Assembly: GCA_949287905.1 (NCBI GenBank)
Contig: CASEHX010000026.1
Coordinates: 1 to 64,000 of the forward strand
Length of the DNA: 64,000 nucleotides
Origin: an uncultured Olsenella sp.
Lineage (GTDB): Bacteria > Actinomycetota > Coriobacteriia > Coriobacteriales > Atopobiaceae
Direction: 5' to 3'
The position numbers were made by a program, and so were the translations under genes. The notes beneath the pieces were generated by a model that ran no database searches, was not told where the DNA came from, and saw only the letters and a list, made by a program, of their open reading frames with translations. Position 1 is the stretch's first letter. Each line of letters starts with the position of its first letter. Of the stretch, positions 23,563 to 32,908 are shown piece after piece.

Positions 23563-25779
23563 ATGTCCCAGGAGACCACCGCAAGCGCCGCCACCGACGA
23601 GCGGAGCATGCGCCGCGCGCGCCGCCAGGCCCTCATCGACGCGGGCGTGAACCCGTACCCCATCGCCTCCGAGGTCACGGCCCACGCCGGCGAGCTGGAG
23701 ACCAAGTACGCCGAGCTCGCAGACGGCGAGGACACCGAGGACGTGGTGAGCGTCGCCGGCCGCATCCGCGCGCTGCGCAAGCAGGGCAAGGCCGCCTTCA
23801 TCGTGCTCGAGGACGTGAGCGGCTCCATCCAGCTGTTCTGCCGCCACGACGTGCTCGGCGACGAGGGCTGGGCGCTTCTCTCCAACCTCGACCTCGGCGA
23901 CATCCTGGGCGCCACGGGCACGGTGCTACGCACGCGCCGCGGCCAGCTCTCCGTCTCGCCGACACAGCTCACGGTGCTTTCCAAGTCCCTGCGCCCGCTG
24001 CCCGAGAAGTTCCACGGCCTCACCGACCGCGAGGTCCGCTACCGCCAGCGCTACGTGGACCTCATCATGAACCCCGAGGTCCGCGACGTCTTCCGCAAGC
24101 GCAGCCAGATCGTCTCCCTCATCCGCCGCTACATGGAGGCCGACGGCTACATGGAGGTCGAGACGCCGATGATGCACGCCATCCTCGGCGGCGCCAACGC
24201 CAAGCCCTTCGTGACGCACTTCAACGCGCTCGACCGCGATTTCTACCTGCGCATCGCCACCGAGCTGCCGCTCAAGCGCCTCATCGTGGGCGGTCTCGAG
24301 CGCGTCTTTGAGATCGGCCGTAACTTCCGCAACGAGGGCATGGACCTCACGCACAACCCCGAGTTCACCTCGATGGAGGCCTACTGCGCCTACTCCGACC
24401 TCGAGGGCATGAAGCGCCTCTCCGAGGGCCTCTTCAAGATGATCGCCCGAGAGGTCTGCGGCTGCGAGGAGGGCCACGAGGTCATCACGTTCCAGGGCCA
24501 GGAGATCGACATGTCCGGCACCTGGGCGAGCCGCCCGCTCTCCGAGATCGCCTCCGAGTGCGTGGGGGAGGAGCTCACGATGGACACCCCCATCGAGCAT
24601 CTGCGCGAGCTCTGCGAGAAGAACGGCATCGAGGTCCAGCCCAACTGGGGCGCCGGCAAGCTCCTCTTCGAGCTCTACGACGAGCTGGGCGAGAAGACGA
24701 TCGTGAACCCCACCTTCGTGTGCGACTACCCCGAGGAGGTCTCCCCGCTCTCCAAGCGCAAGACCGAGGACCCGCGCCTCACCGACCGCTTTGAGCTGGT
24801 CATCGCCGGCCACGAGTACGCCAACGCCTTCTCCGAGCTCAACGATCCCGTGGACCAGGCCGGCCGCTTTGCCGAGCAGGTTGCAGCCAAGGGCATGGGC
24901 GACGACGAGGCCATGGGCTACGACTACGACTACGTGCGCGCCCTCGAGTACGGCATGCCGCCGGCGGGCGGCATCGGCTACGGCATCGACCGCATGGTCA
25001 TGCTCTTCTGCGACCAGCCCGCGATCCGCGACGTGCTGCTCTTCCCGGCCATGAAGCCCGAGACCATTACGCGCGCAGATATCGAGGCCCAGGTCGCGGG
25101 TGCCGTGACGGACAACGCTGCGGCCTCCGTGGACGACATCGCCGCGGACAGCGAGAAGGTCACGGCCGCTGTGGCGGAGGCCCCCGCGGCGCTCGTTGCC
25201 GGGATCGACCGCGACGCCGCGCTCGCCCTTCTTTCTGAGCACAACCACGAGGAGTTCCACATCGAGCACGGCGAGACCGTGGGCGGCGTGATGCGCCAGT
25301 TCGCGCTCGAGATGGACCCCGAGAATGCCGACTTCTGGGAGGTCGTGGGCATCCTGCACGACCTCGACTGGGAGGAGCACGCCGACGATCCCGCCAACCA
25401 CACGGTCTACGCCGCGGAGCTTCTCGAGGCCGCAGGCGGCAGCGCCGAGCTCGTGCGCGCCGTCCAGTCGCACAACTCGATGAACAACCCCGACCTGCCC
25501 GCGCCCGAGCTCCCCATGGAGAAGGTCCTCTTTGCCGTGGACGAGCTCACGGGTCTCATCGGTGCGGCCGTGATCATGCGCCCGAGCAAGTCCGTCATGG
25601 ACTTCGAGGTAAAGTCGCTCAAGAAGAAGTTCAAGGACAAGCGCTTCGCCGCCGGCTGCGACCGCGACGTCATCCGCAAGGGAGCCGAGCTCTGCGGCTG
25701 GGAGCTCGACGAGCTCTTCTCGCGCACGATCGACGCGATGAAGGCCATCGCCCCCGACCGTGACACGTTTGGGAAGTAG
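23563..25779 (+). CDS. lysS: Lysyl-tRNA synthetase fused to an HD domain
   Basis: A 738-residue protein. Residues 1-~500 are a class II LysRS: an OB-fold anticodon-binding domain, motif 2 (FEIGRNFRNEGMDLTHNPEF) and motif 3 (GGIGYGIDRMVML). After an alanine-rich linker (~515-545), about 190 residues form an HD-type phosphohydrolase-like domain with all metal ligands: His566, His599-Asp600 (GILHDLDW) and Asp660 (FAVDELTG). Normal bacterial LysRS is about 500 residues. The ATG at 23563 follows AGGAGAG; upstream in-frame sequence overlaps greA and is rejected. Confidence 0.93.
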   Translation: MSQETTASAATDERSMRRARRQALIDAGVNPYPIASEVTAHAGELETKYAELADGEDTEDVVSVAGRIRALRKQGKAAFIVLEDVSGSIQLFCRHDVLGDEGWALLSNLDLGDILGATGTVLRTRRGQLSVSPTQLTVLSKSLRPLPEKFHGLTDREVRYRQRYVDLIMNPEVRDVFRKRSQIVSLIRRYMEADGYMEVETPMMHAILGGANAKPFVTHFNALDRDFYLRIATELPLKRLIVGGLERVFEIGRNFRNEGMDLTHNPEFTSMEAYCAYSDLEGMKRLSEGLFKMIAREVCGCEEGHEVITFQGQEIDMSGTWASRPLSEIASECVGEELTMDTPIEHLRELCEKNGIEVQPNWGAGKLLFELYDELGEKTIVNPTFVCDYPEEVSPLSKRKTEDPRLTDRFELVIAGHEYANAFSELNDPVDQAGRFAEQVAAKGMGDDEAMGYDYDYVRALEYGMPPAGGIGYGIDRMVMLFCDQPAIRDVLLFPAMKPETITRADIEAQVAGAVTDNAAASVDDIAADSEKVTAAVAEAPAALVAGIDRDAALALLSEHNHEEFHIEHGETVGGVMRQFALEMDPENADFWEVVGILHDLDWEEHADDPANHTVYAAELLEAAGGSAELVRAVQSHNSMNNPDLPAPELPMEKVLFAVDELTGLIGAAVIMRPSKSVMDFEVKSLKKKFKDKRFAAGCDRDVIRKGAELCGWELDELFSRTIDAMKAIAPDRDTFGK

Positions 25780-25796
25780 TCTTTCGGTCAGTCCAA

Positions 25797-25922
25797 AAAG
25801 GTTGGGTACTTTTTTGACCACGCGTGAAGTACGACCTGGCTTGTAGCATTTAACTACCAGCGGCTTTGCCGAGCCACTAAGGTCGGATACTTTGGGGGTC
25901 GCCTAAAAAGTACCCAACCTTT
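25797..25922. repeat. Palindromic element with GGGTACTTTTT arms
   Basis: 18-bp perfect inverted arms at 25797-25814 and 25905-25922 (AAAGGTTGGGTACTTTTT and inverse). Nested pairs lie inside: AAGTACGACCT with AGGTCGGATACTT, and CTGGCTTGTAG with CTACCAG. The size (126 bp) and nested design match the main family, but the arms are unrelated. It lies between lysS and clpC; no other gene is seen there. Confidence 0.85.
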
Positions 25923-26036
25923 CTCACCACCCGGGAAACGCACCAGAGAGACGCGACGTCGCCTAGCGTGTTTGCGCAGGCGGCGCCGTGGGTACAAACT
26001 AGTACCGTGAGACAACCGTGCGGAAGGACGCACCTC

Positions 26037-28622
26037 ATGTTTGAGAAGTTCACCGACAAGGCGCGCAAGGTGATGAGCCTCGCTCAGGACGAGGCCCGCG
26101 GCCTCGGCCAGATGTACGTGGGCACCGAGCACCTGCTGCTCGCCCTCATCAAGGAGGGCGAGGGCGTGGCCGCCCAGGCGCTGGCACAGCTCGACGTCAC
26201 CTACGACGAGGCCCTTTCCACCGTGCGCAGCCTCACCGTGCAGGACAACGAGCCGGTGCCGGGCGGGCACATCCCGTTCACGCCGCGCGCCAAGCGCGTG
26301 CTCGAGGGCGCGTATCGCGAGATGATGACCCACGGCCAGACCTACATCGCCACGGAGCACCTGTTGCTCGGCATCGTGGCGGAGGGCAACGGTCGCGCGA
26401 TGGACGCCCTGCGTCAGATGGGCGTCTCAGGCGACGCCGTGCGCAATGCCGTGAACGAGCTCGCGGGCAAGAGCCCCGAGGGCGCTCCGCGCGAGGCCGC
26501 GACGGCCGACGTCCGCATGGCCGGCTTCGGCAGTCCGTCCCAGCAGGGCGAGGAGGGCTCCGTGCTCGAGCAGTACGGCCGCAACCTCACCAAGCTCGCC
26601 GCGGACGGCAAGCTCGACCCCGTGATCGGCCGCGACCGAGAGATAGAGCGCGTGATGCAGGTTCTCGCGCGCCGCCAGAAGAACAACCCGCTCATCCTGG
26701 GTGACCCGGGCGTGGGCAAGACCGCTATCGTCGAGGGCCTTGCGCAGCTCATCGCCTCCGGCAACGTGCCCGACATCCTGCGCGGCAAGCAGGTCTGGAC
26801 GCTCGACCTCGCGAGCCTCGTCGCTGGTTCCAAGTACCGCGGCGAGTTCGAGGAGCGCATGAAGAAGGTCGTTGCCGAGCTCGAGGCCTCCGAGGACGAC
26901 ATCCTCTTCATCGACGAGATCCACACCGTCATCGGCGCGGGCTCCGCCGAGGGCTCGATCGACGCCGCCTCCATTCTCAAGCCGCCCCTGTCACGCGGGG
27001 AGATCCAGGTCATCGGTGCCACCACGGCCGAGGAGTACCGCAAGCACGTGGAGAAGGACTCCGCCTTCGAGCGTCGCTTCCAGCCGGTCAACATCGGCGA
27101 GCCCAGCCCCGAGGACACGATCAAGATCATCGAGGGCCTGAAGGATCGCTACGAGCAGCACCACCACGTCCGCTACACCGACGCCGCCGTGCTCGCCGCA
27201 GTCGCGCTCTCCAGTCGCTACGTGCAGGACCGCTTCCTGCCGGACAAGGCAATCGACGTGCTCGACGAGGCGGGCGCCCGCACGCGCGTCCACAAGATGG
27301 CGCTCCCGCCCGAGATCGCCCAGGTCGACGCCGACCTCGCCCGCGTGCGCGAGGAGAAGTCCGCGGCCGCCGCCGCCCAGGAGTTCGAGGACGCCGCGCG
27401 TCTGCGTGACGAGGAGAAGTCGCTCGTCGCCCGCCGCGACGAGCTGGAGACCGCATGGCGCGAGGAGCTTGCCGCCAACGTGGTCACCGTGGACGAGCAG
27501 GACATCGCCGACGTGGTCTCGTCCATGACCGGCGTGCCCGTCTCCAACCTCACCGAGGCCGAGGCCTCCAAGCTCCTGCGCTGCGAGGACGTCCTCCACC
27601 AGCGCGTCGTGGGTCAGGACGAGGCAGTGACCAAGGTCGCCAAGGCCATCCGCCGCAGCCGCAGCCCGCTCAAGGACCCGCGCCGCCCCGGCGGCTCGTT
27701 CATCTTCCTCGGCCCCTCGGGCGTGGGCAAGACCGAGCTCGCCAAGGCGCTCGCCGAGTTCCTCTTTGGCAGCGAGGAGGCGCTCATCTCCTTCGACATG
27801 TCCGAGTTCATGGAGAAGCACACCGTCTCCAAGCTCGTCGGTGCGCCTCCGGGATACGTGGGCTACGACGAGGGCGGCGAGCTCACCAAGGCCGTGCGCC
27901 GGCGTCCCTACTCCGTCGTCCTCTTCGACGAGGTGGAGAAGGCCCACCCCGACGTGTTCAACGTCCTGCTCCAGATCCTGGAGGAGGGACGCCTGACCGA
28001 CGGCCAGGGCCGCCACGTGGACTTCTCCAACACCGTCATCATCATGACGTCCAACATCGGCGCGCGCGACATCGCGCAGACCACGACGATGGGCTTCTCG
28101 GCCCAGGGCGCAAACGGCCTCTCCGACAAGGAGATCGAGAGCCGCGTGATGACCGAGCTCAAGAAGCACTTCCGCCCCGAGTTCCTCAACCGCGTGGACG
28201 AGGTCGTGGTCTTCAAGTCCCTCACGCCCGAGCAGCTGCGCAGCATCGTGGAGCTCATGGTTGCCGACCTGCGCGACCGCCTCGTCGCCGAGGGCATGTC
28301 CATCGAGCTCACCGATGCCGCCCGCGACCTCGTGGCCAAGCAGGGGGCGGACCCCGTCTACGGGGCCCGGCCGCTCCGTCGCGCCATCCAGACGCTCATC
28401 GAGGACCCGCTCTCCGAGGAGCTGCTGCAGGGCCTGTGGCATGCGGGGGAGATTATCCGCGTGGACGAGAAGGACGGCGCGCTCGTCTTTGAGCACGCGA
28501 CCGGCGAGATCCCCGCACCGCGCCGCCGCGAGAGCATGGCGTCGCCCGACCTCATCGGCTCGCTTCCCGAGCCCTCCCGCGGCTCCGCCGGTGCCGGCGG
28601 CCTGCTGACCGCGGGGGAGTAG
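26037..28622 (+). CDS. clpC: ATP-dependent Clp protease ATPase ClpC
   Basis: An 861-residue Hsp100 unfoldase that feeds ClpP. Two Clp-N repeats open the protein ([20 protein letters not shown]), the first AAA domain has GDPGVGKTA and [10 protein letters not shown], a short UVR-containing middle domain follows ([15 protein letters not shown]), and the second AAA domain has [10 protein letters not shown] and VLFDEVEKA. The ATG at 26037 follows CGGAAGGACGCACC. A GGTAC/GTACC repeat lies at 25991-26006 in the leader, but no CtsR or HspR box was recognised. Confidence 0.97.
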   Translation: MFEKFTDKARKVMSLAQDEARGLGQMYVGTEHLLLALIKEGEGVAAQALAQLDVTYDEALSTVRSLTVQDNEPVPGGHIPFTPRAKRVLEGAYREMMTHGQTYIATEHLLLGIVAEGNGRAMDALRQMGVSGDAVRNAVNELAGKSPEGAPREAATADVRMAGFGSPSQQGEEGSVLEQYGRNLTKLAADGKLDPVIGRDREIERVMQVLARRQKNNPLILGDPGVGKTAIVEGLAQLIASGNVPDILRGKQVWTLDLASLVAGSKYRGEFEERMKKVVAELEASEDDILFIDEIHTVIGAGSAEGSIDAASILKPPLSRGEIQVIGATTAEEYRKHVEKDSAFERRFQPVNIGEPSPEDTIKIIEGLKDRYEQHHHVRYTDAAVLAAVALSSRYVQDRFLPDKAIDVLDEAGARTRVHKMALPPEIAQVDADLARVREEKSAAAAAQEFEDAARLRDEEKSLVARRDELETAWREELAANVVTVDEQDIADVVSSMTGVPVSNLTEAEASKLLRCEDVLHQRVVGQDEAVTKVAKAIRRSRSPLKDPRRPGGSFIFLGPSGVGKTELAKALAEFLFGSEEALISFDMSEFMEKHTVSKLVGAPPGYVGYDEGGELTKAVRRRPYSVVLFDEVEKAHPDVFNVLLQILEEGRLTDGQGRHVDFSNTVIIMTSNIGARDIAQTTTMGFSAQGANGLSDKEIESRVMTELKKHFRPEFLNRVDEVVVFKSLTPEQLRSIVELMVADLRDRLVAEGMSIELTDAARDLVAKQGADPVYGARPLRRAIQTLIEDPLSEELLQGLWHAGEIIRVDEKDGALVFEHATGEIPAPRRRESMASPDLIGSLPEPSRGSAGAGGLLTAGE

Positions 28623-28715
28623 CTCGAGGTTCGTCGGGCAGGTTCCGCCGCGAGCTCTTGCCGCTCCCTTTGCGGCGGGCTGTCCGAGCACCGGGGCTTG
28701 CCCGCCGGGTACGTG

Positions 28716-28761
28716 AGCGCCGGGCATTGCCCTCGGACGGGACGCTGCCCGGCGCTATACT
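28716..28761 (+). promoter_or_regulatory. Inverted repeat overlapping a -10 box upstream of disA
   Basis: AGCGCCGGGCA (28716-28726) and its exact inverse TGCCCGGCGCT (28746-28756) flank 19 bases. The second arm runs into TATACT at 28756-28761. No -35 at good spacing was found. It may be an operator or simply a hairpin in the clpC 3' region. Confidence 0.45.
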
Positions 28762-28794
28762 CGTACCTGACCGCCATCGACGAGAGGGGCGCCC

Positions 28795-29871
28795 GTGGAA
28801 GTCACCCAGCTCGACCCAGCCGCCGAGCGCGAGCAGCGCTTTGAGGACGCGATCAGGAAGACCGCGCCGGGCACCCCGCTGCGCACGGCGCTCGATATGA
28901 TCCTCGCTGGTCATCTGGGCGCCCTCATCTGCGTTGGCGACACGGAGAACGTGCTCGCCGCCGGCGACGACGGCTTCAAGCTCGATGTCTCGTTCACGGC
29001 CAACCGCCTCTTCGAGCTCTGCAAGATGGACGGCGCCGTGGTGGTCGACCGCGACCTCACCAAGATCCTGCGCGCCAACTACCACCTCAACCCCGACCCG
29101 TCGCTGCCCACCTCCGAGACCGGCACGCGCCACCGAACCGCGGCGCGCATGAGCCTGCTCACCAGGGCCACGGTCATCTCCGTCTCTTCTCGGCGCTCGG
29201 TCGTGAACGTCTACGTGGACGGCAAGGGCTACGAGCTCAAGAGCGCGAGCGACCTGCTCACCACCGTGAACCAGCTCACGGTTGCCATGCAGAACACGCG
29301 CAACCAGCTCGACCGGAGTCTGCTGCGCCTCACCAGCCTGGAGCTGGACAACTGCGTCACCCTCGGCGACATCACGAGCGTCTTCTACCTCTTCGAGGTC
29401 CTGCAGTCCGCGGGCTCCGAGCTCGACTCCTGCATCGCCCAGCTCGGGCGTGAGGGCAAGATCGCTCAGATGCAGCGCGAGGAGTACCTGGCGGGCACGG
29501 ACGAGGCCTATACGCTGATGATCAGGGACTACGCCGCCGACTCCTCCGAGGAGACGGCCCGCGCCATCCGCAAGCGCCTGCACGACACCGTGAACACGCA
29601 GCTGCGCTCCGCCAAGTTCGTGGCAAAGCTGCTGGGCTATACCGACGATCGCGGCGAGGACTCCATCATGACGCCGCTCGGCCTGCGCACGCTCTCGCGC
29701 GTGCCGGTGGTTCGCGACGGCATGGCAGACAAGATCGTCGACGAGTACGGCTCGCTGCAGGAGGTGCTGGAGGCCGTGGACGACGACCCGTCGCGCCTCG
29801 GCGAGATCGGCGTCAAGAACCCGGGCGTGCTCGCCAACAGCCTGCACCGCATGTGGGACAAGGGCGAGTGA
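28795..29871 (+). CDS. disA: Diadenylate cyclase DisA
   Basis: A 358-residue DNA-integrity scanning protein that makes c-di-AMP from ATP. The DAC domain has the catalytic DGA at 79-81 (KMDGAVVVD) and RHRTA at 112-116 (GTRHRTAARMS), followed by the helical spine and a C-terminal helix-hairpin-helix part that binds branched DNA (LGEIGVKNPGVLANSL). The start is GTG 28795 with GAGAGGGG upstream. radA, often located between clpC and disA, is not here. Confidence 0.95.
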   Translation: MEVTQLDPAAEREQRFEDAIRKTAPGTPLRTALDMILAGHLGALICVGDTENVLAAGDDGFKLDVSFTANRLFELCKMDGAVVVDRDLTKILRANYHLNPDPSLPTSETGTRHRTAARMSLLTRATVISVSSRRSVVNVYVDGKGYELKSASDLLTTVNQLTVAMQNTRNQLDRSLLRLTSLELDNCVTLGDITSVFYLFEVLQSAGSELDSCIAQLGREGKIAQMQREEYLAGTDEAYTLMIRDYAADSSEETARAIRKRLHDTVNTQLRSAKFVAKLLGYTDDRGEDSIMTPLGLRTLSRVPVVRDGMADKIVDEYGSLQEVLEAVDDDPSRLGEIGVKNPGVLANSLHRMWDKGE

Positions 29872-30653
29872 TGGGCGCCGCCGGGCCGTCGCGCGGGGCA
29901 AGGCCGTGCGCCTGCGCCTGTGCCGAGCGCACTGATGAAGCCGCTGTTGCTGCTGACACCTGCGCGATCATAGTCGCGGGGGGCTCCGGCGAGCGCTTTG
30001 GCGACCCGCGTGGCAAGCAGTTCGTAGACCTCGCGGGACTCCCGCTCATGAGCTGGGCGGTCATGGCGTTTGACCGCGCCCCGTCGGTGGCGCGCATCGT
30101 GATCGTGTGCGCGCCGGACCGAGCGGCACAGGTCGAGAAGGACGTGCTCTCGCGACTCTCGCTCGCCAAGCCGGTGGCGCTCGCGCCGTCGGGCGAGACG
30201 CGTCAGGAGTCGGTGCGGCACGGCCTCGAGGCCACCCCGCGCGACCTGCCGCTCGTCGCGGTGCACGACGCCGCCCGCCCGCTCATCGAAGTCGAGCAGA
30301 TCGAGGACGCGTGTGCCGCGGTTCGTGCGGACGAGTCCCTGGCCGGCGCCATTCTCGCCACCCGCTCCGTGGACACGCTCAAGCTCGTCGAGGGGGCCAC
30401 GATCGTGGCCACCCCCGACCGCTCGTTCTATTGGGCCGCGCAGACGCCGCAGGTCTTCCGGCGCCGCGTGCTTCTCGCCGCGCACAAGGCCGCCGATCGC
30501 GAGGACTACCAGGGGACCGACGACTCGTCGCTCGTGGAGCGCATGGGCGGAAAGGTCCGCGTGGTGGAGTCCACGCGCGACAACATCAAAGTCACGCTGC
30601 CCGAGGACCTCGCCCTCGCCGAGGCTGCGCTCGAGCGGAGGTTGCTCACTTGA
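29871..30653 (+). CDS. ispD: 2-C-methyl-D-erythritol 4-phosphate cytidylyltransferase
   Basis: A 260-residue enzyme of the non-mevalonate isoprenoid pathway (third step). The nucleotide-binding motif is AIIVAGGSGERFG, with GKQFVDLAG, GETRQESV, VHDAARPLI, WAAQTPQVFR and TDDSSLVE following in order. The ATG overlaps the disA stop codon by one base (TGATG). About 35 extra N-terminal residues, Cys/Ala-rich, precede the enzyme; a later start is possible but none has a clear ribosome site. Confidence 0.93.
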   Translation: MGAAGPSRGARPCACACAERTDEAAVAADTCAIIVAGGSGERFGDPRGKQFVDLAGLPLMSWAVMAFDRAPSVARIVIVCAPDRAAQVEKDVLSRLSLAKPVALAPSGETRQESVRHGLEATPRDLPLVAVHDAARPLIEVEQIEDACAAVRADESLAGAILATRSVDTLKLVEGATIVATPDRSFYWAAQTPQVFRRRVLLAAHKAADREDYQGTDDSSLVERMGGKVRVVESTRDNIKVTLPEDLALAEAALERRLLT

Positions 30654-30693
30654 CCTGTCGTCGGGCGGCGGCCAGGATCCGGCGCTCGGACAG

Positions 30694-30718
30694 CTTGCCG
30701 AGAAGGGCGCTCGGCAAG
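30694..30718 (+). other. Hairpin between ispD and ispF
   Basis: CTTGCCGAG and CTCGGCAAG, a perfect 9-bp inverted repeat with a 7-base loop, lie in the 135-base ispD-ispF gap. No U-tract follows. No small gene was recognised in this gap. Confidence 0.5.
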
Positions 30719-30788
30719 AACTCGCGACGGACCTTGGCTGCCGCCTCGGCCTGCCGCTGCTTGCTCGCCGACAAGGAAGGGGTCGGAC

Positions 30789-31268
30789 ATGCTGAGAATC
30801 GGACATGGGTTTGACGTGCACGCGTTTGCCGAGGGGCGGCGCCTGATTTTGGGCGGCGTGGACGTTCCGTGCGTGCGCGGTCTTGCCGGGCACTCGGATG
30901 CGGACGTCGTGGCGCACGCCCTCATGGACGCCGTGCTCGGCGCCCTGCGCGAGGGCGACATCGGCAAGCTCTTCCCGGACAACGACCCCGCCTACGAGGG
31001 CGCGGACTCGCTCGTGCTCATGCGTCGCGTGGCCGACCTCGCCCGAGAGCGCGGCTGGCGCGTCGCGGACGCCGACTGCACCATCGCGGCGCAGACCCCC
31101 AAGCTCGCGCCCTACCGGGAGCAGATGCGCGCCAACATGGCCGCGGCGCTCGGCGTGCCCGCGGAAGCGGTGGGCGTCAAGGCCACCACGACGGAGCGCC
31201 TCGGCTTCGTGGGCCGCGAGGAGGGCATCGCCGCCTGGGCCGTCGCGCTGCTGGAGCGCATCGAGTAG
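30789..31268 (+). CDS. ispF: 2-C-methyl-D-erythritol 2,4-cyclodiphosphate synthase
   Basis: A 159-residue trimeric enzyme catalysing the fifth step of the MEP pathway. The zinc-binding GHGFDVHAF and AGHSDADVVAHALMDA motifs and DIGKLFPDNDP are characteristic, as is VKATTTERLGFVGREEGIAA at the C-terminus. The length is standard. The ATG at 30789 follows AAGGAAGGGGTCGGAC. ispD and ispF are often adjacent or fused. Confidence 0.96.
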   Translation: MLRIGHGFDVHAFAEGRRLILGGVDVPCVRGLAGHSDADVVAHALMDAVLGALREGDIGKLFPDNDPAYEGADSLVLMRRVADLARERGWRVADADCTIAAQTPKLAPYREQMRANMAAALGVPAEAVGVKATTTERLGFVGREEGIAAWAVALLERIE

Positions 31269-31333
31269 CGGCTCTTGTCGCCCGCCGGCGCTATACTGGT
31301 CCAACGCAAGACAACCAACCACAAGGAGCGCGC

Positions 31334-32812
31334 ATGCTCGTCTACAACAGCCAGACGCACAAGAAGGAGGAGCTCGAGCCCATCGAGCCCGGCAAGATTC
31401 GCATGTACGTCTGCGGCCCCACCGTCTACGACCAGATCCACATCGGCAACGCGCGCACGTTCCTCGCGTTCGATGTGATCCGCCGCTACCTCATGTACAA
31501 GGGCTACCAGGTCACCTTTGCCCAGAACCTCACCGACGTGGACGACAAGATCATCAACCGCGCCAACGAGACCGGCCGCACGGCCGCCGAGGTCGCCGAG
31601 GAGTGCTCGGCCGCCTTCATCGAGCAGATGCACCGCTTTGGCGTGCTGGACCCGGACATCCGCCCGCGCGCCACGCATGAGATCGAGGCCATGCAGGAGA
31701 TGATCTCCCTGCTCATCGAGCGCGGCGTGGCCTACCCCGTGCCCTCCGGCGACGTCTACTTCTCCGTCCGCGCCGACCACAGCTACGGCATCCTCTCCGG
31801 GCGCAGCCTGGATCAGATGCGTGCCGGCGAGCGCGTGGAGGTCAACGACGAGAAGCGCGACCCCTTCGACTTTGCGCTCTGGAAGGCCGCCAAGCCCGGC
31901 GAGCCCAGCTGGCCCTCCCCGTGGGGCGACGGCCGTCCCGGCTGGCACACCGAGTGCTGCGCGATGATCCACCGCTACCTGGGCACCCCGATCGACATCC
32001 ACGGCGGCGGCGCCGATCTCATCTTCCCGCACCACGAGAACGAGACCGCCCAGGCCATGTGCGCCTGGGACTCCGCGCTCGCCAACACCTGGATGCACAC
32101 CGGCATGCTGCGCGTTGACGGCGAGAAGATGTCCAAGAGCCTGGGCAACTTCTACACGCTCAAGGAGGTGCTCGACAAGTACCCCGCCGACGCCGTGCGC
32201 CTGCTCATGCTGCAGACCCACTACCGTGCGCCGCTGGACTTCTCCTTCGAGCGCCTGGAGGGCGTTGCCGGCACGCTCGAGCGCCTGCAGACCTGCGTGC
32301 GCAACCTCCGCTGGGCCGCCGAGCGCTCCCCGCAGGACGGCGAGCTCAACGACGCCGACCGCGCCCTCGGGGCGCAGGTGGACGCCGCGCGCGAGGAGTT
32401 CTGCCGCCAGATGGACGACGACTTCAACACCGCCGGCGGCCTCGCCGCGATCTTCTCGCTCGTGACCGCCTGCAACACCTACCTGGCCGACGCCGCCGAC
32501 GACACCTCCACCGCCGTCTGCCTGCGCGCCGCCGACATGCTCTCCGAGCTGGCAGACGTCATGGGCATCAGCCTCTCTCGCTCCACCGGCGAGGACGACC
32601 TGCCCGCAGGCCTCGTGGACCTTGCGCGCGAGCAGGCCGGATACGAGGGCGACTCCGCCGCCGAGGCGGCCGAGGCCCTTCTCGCCGCGCGCCAGTCAGC
32701 CCGCGCCGAGAAGAACTGGGGCGTTGCCGACGCCATCCGCGACGGCATCACCGCGCTCGGCCTCGTGGTGGAGGACACCGCCGCCGGCGCCCGCGTGCAC
32801 CGCAAGGAGTAG
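31334..32812 (+). CDS. cysS: Cysteinyl-tRNA synthetase
   Basis: A 492-residue class I synthetase. The HIGH motif reads HIGNARTF, preceded by YVCGPTVYD, whose cysteine is a zinc ligand. The other zinc ligands are in GWHTECCAM and FPHHENE. The KMSKS loop is in DGEKMSKSLGNF. The C-terminal DALR-like region is complete. The ATG at 31334 follows AAGGAGCG; a TATACT box lies at 31292-31297. The cysS-rlmB-yacP order matches Bacillus apart from the missing mrnC. Confidence 0.97.
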   Translation: MLVYNSQTHKKEELEPIEPGKIRMYVCGPTVYDQIHIGNARTFLAFDVIRRYLMYKGYQVTFAQNLTDVDDKIINRANETGRTAAEVAEECSAAFIEQMHRFGVLDPDIRPRATHEIEAMQEMISLLIERGVAYPVPSGDVYFSVRADHSYGILSGRSLDQMRAGERVEVNDEKRDPFDFALWKAAKPGEPSWPSPWGDGRPGWHTECCAMIHRYLGTPIDIHGGGADLIFPHHENETAQAMCAWDSALANTWMHTGMLRVDGEKMSKSLGNFYTLKEVLDKYPADAVRLLMLQTHYRAPLDFSFERLEGVAGTLERLQTCVRNLRWAAERSPQDGELNDADRALGAQVDAAREEFCRQMDDDFNTAGGLAAIFSLVTACNTYLADAADDTSTAVCLRAADMLSELADVMGISLSRSTGEDDLPAGLVDLAREQAGYEGDSAAEAAEALLAARQSARAEKNWGVADAIRDGITALGLVVEDTAAGARVHRKE

Positions 32813-32908
32813 GCGGCTTCCCGCAGAGCTCGCTTGCAAGAGTACGGGCGCAACCCGCTCGTACTCTTGCTGGTATCGAGGCGTTTTCAGGAGTCCAGAG
32901 GGAGTCTC

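Noticed and set aside
25991..26006. CtsR or HspR operator upstream of clpC
   Set aside because: Only a short GGTAC/GTACC pair is visible; neither the CtsR heptad repeat nor a HAIR-like sequence was found.
28623..28794. radA remnant between clpC and disA
   Set aside because: Only 172 bases lie there, without any RadA motif; just an inverted repeat and a -10 box are seen.
30654..30788. Small gene between ispD and ispF
   Set aside because: Frames there are short continuations of shadows, with no ribosome site before a start codon.
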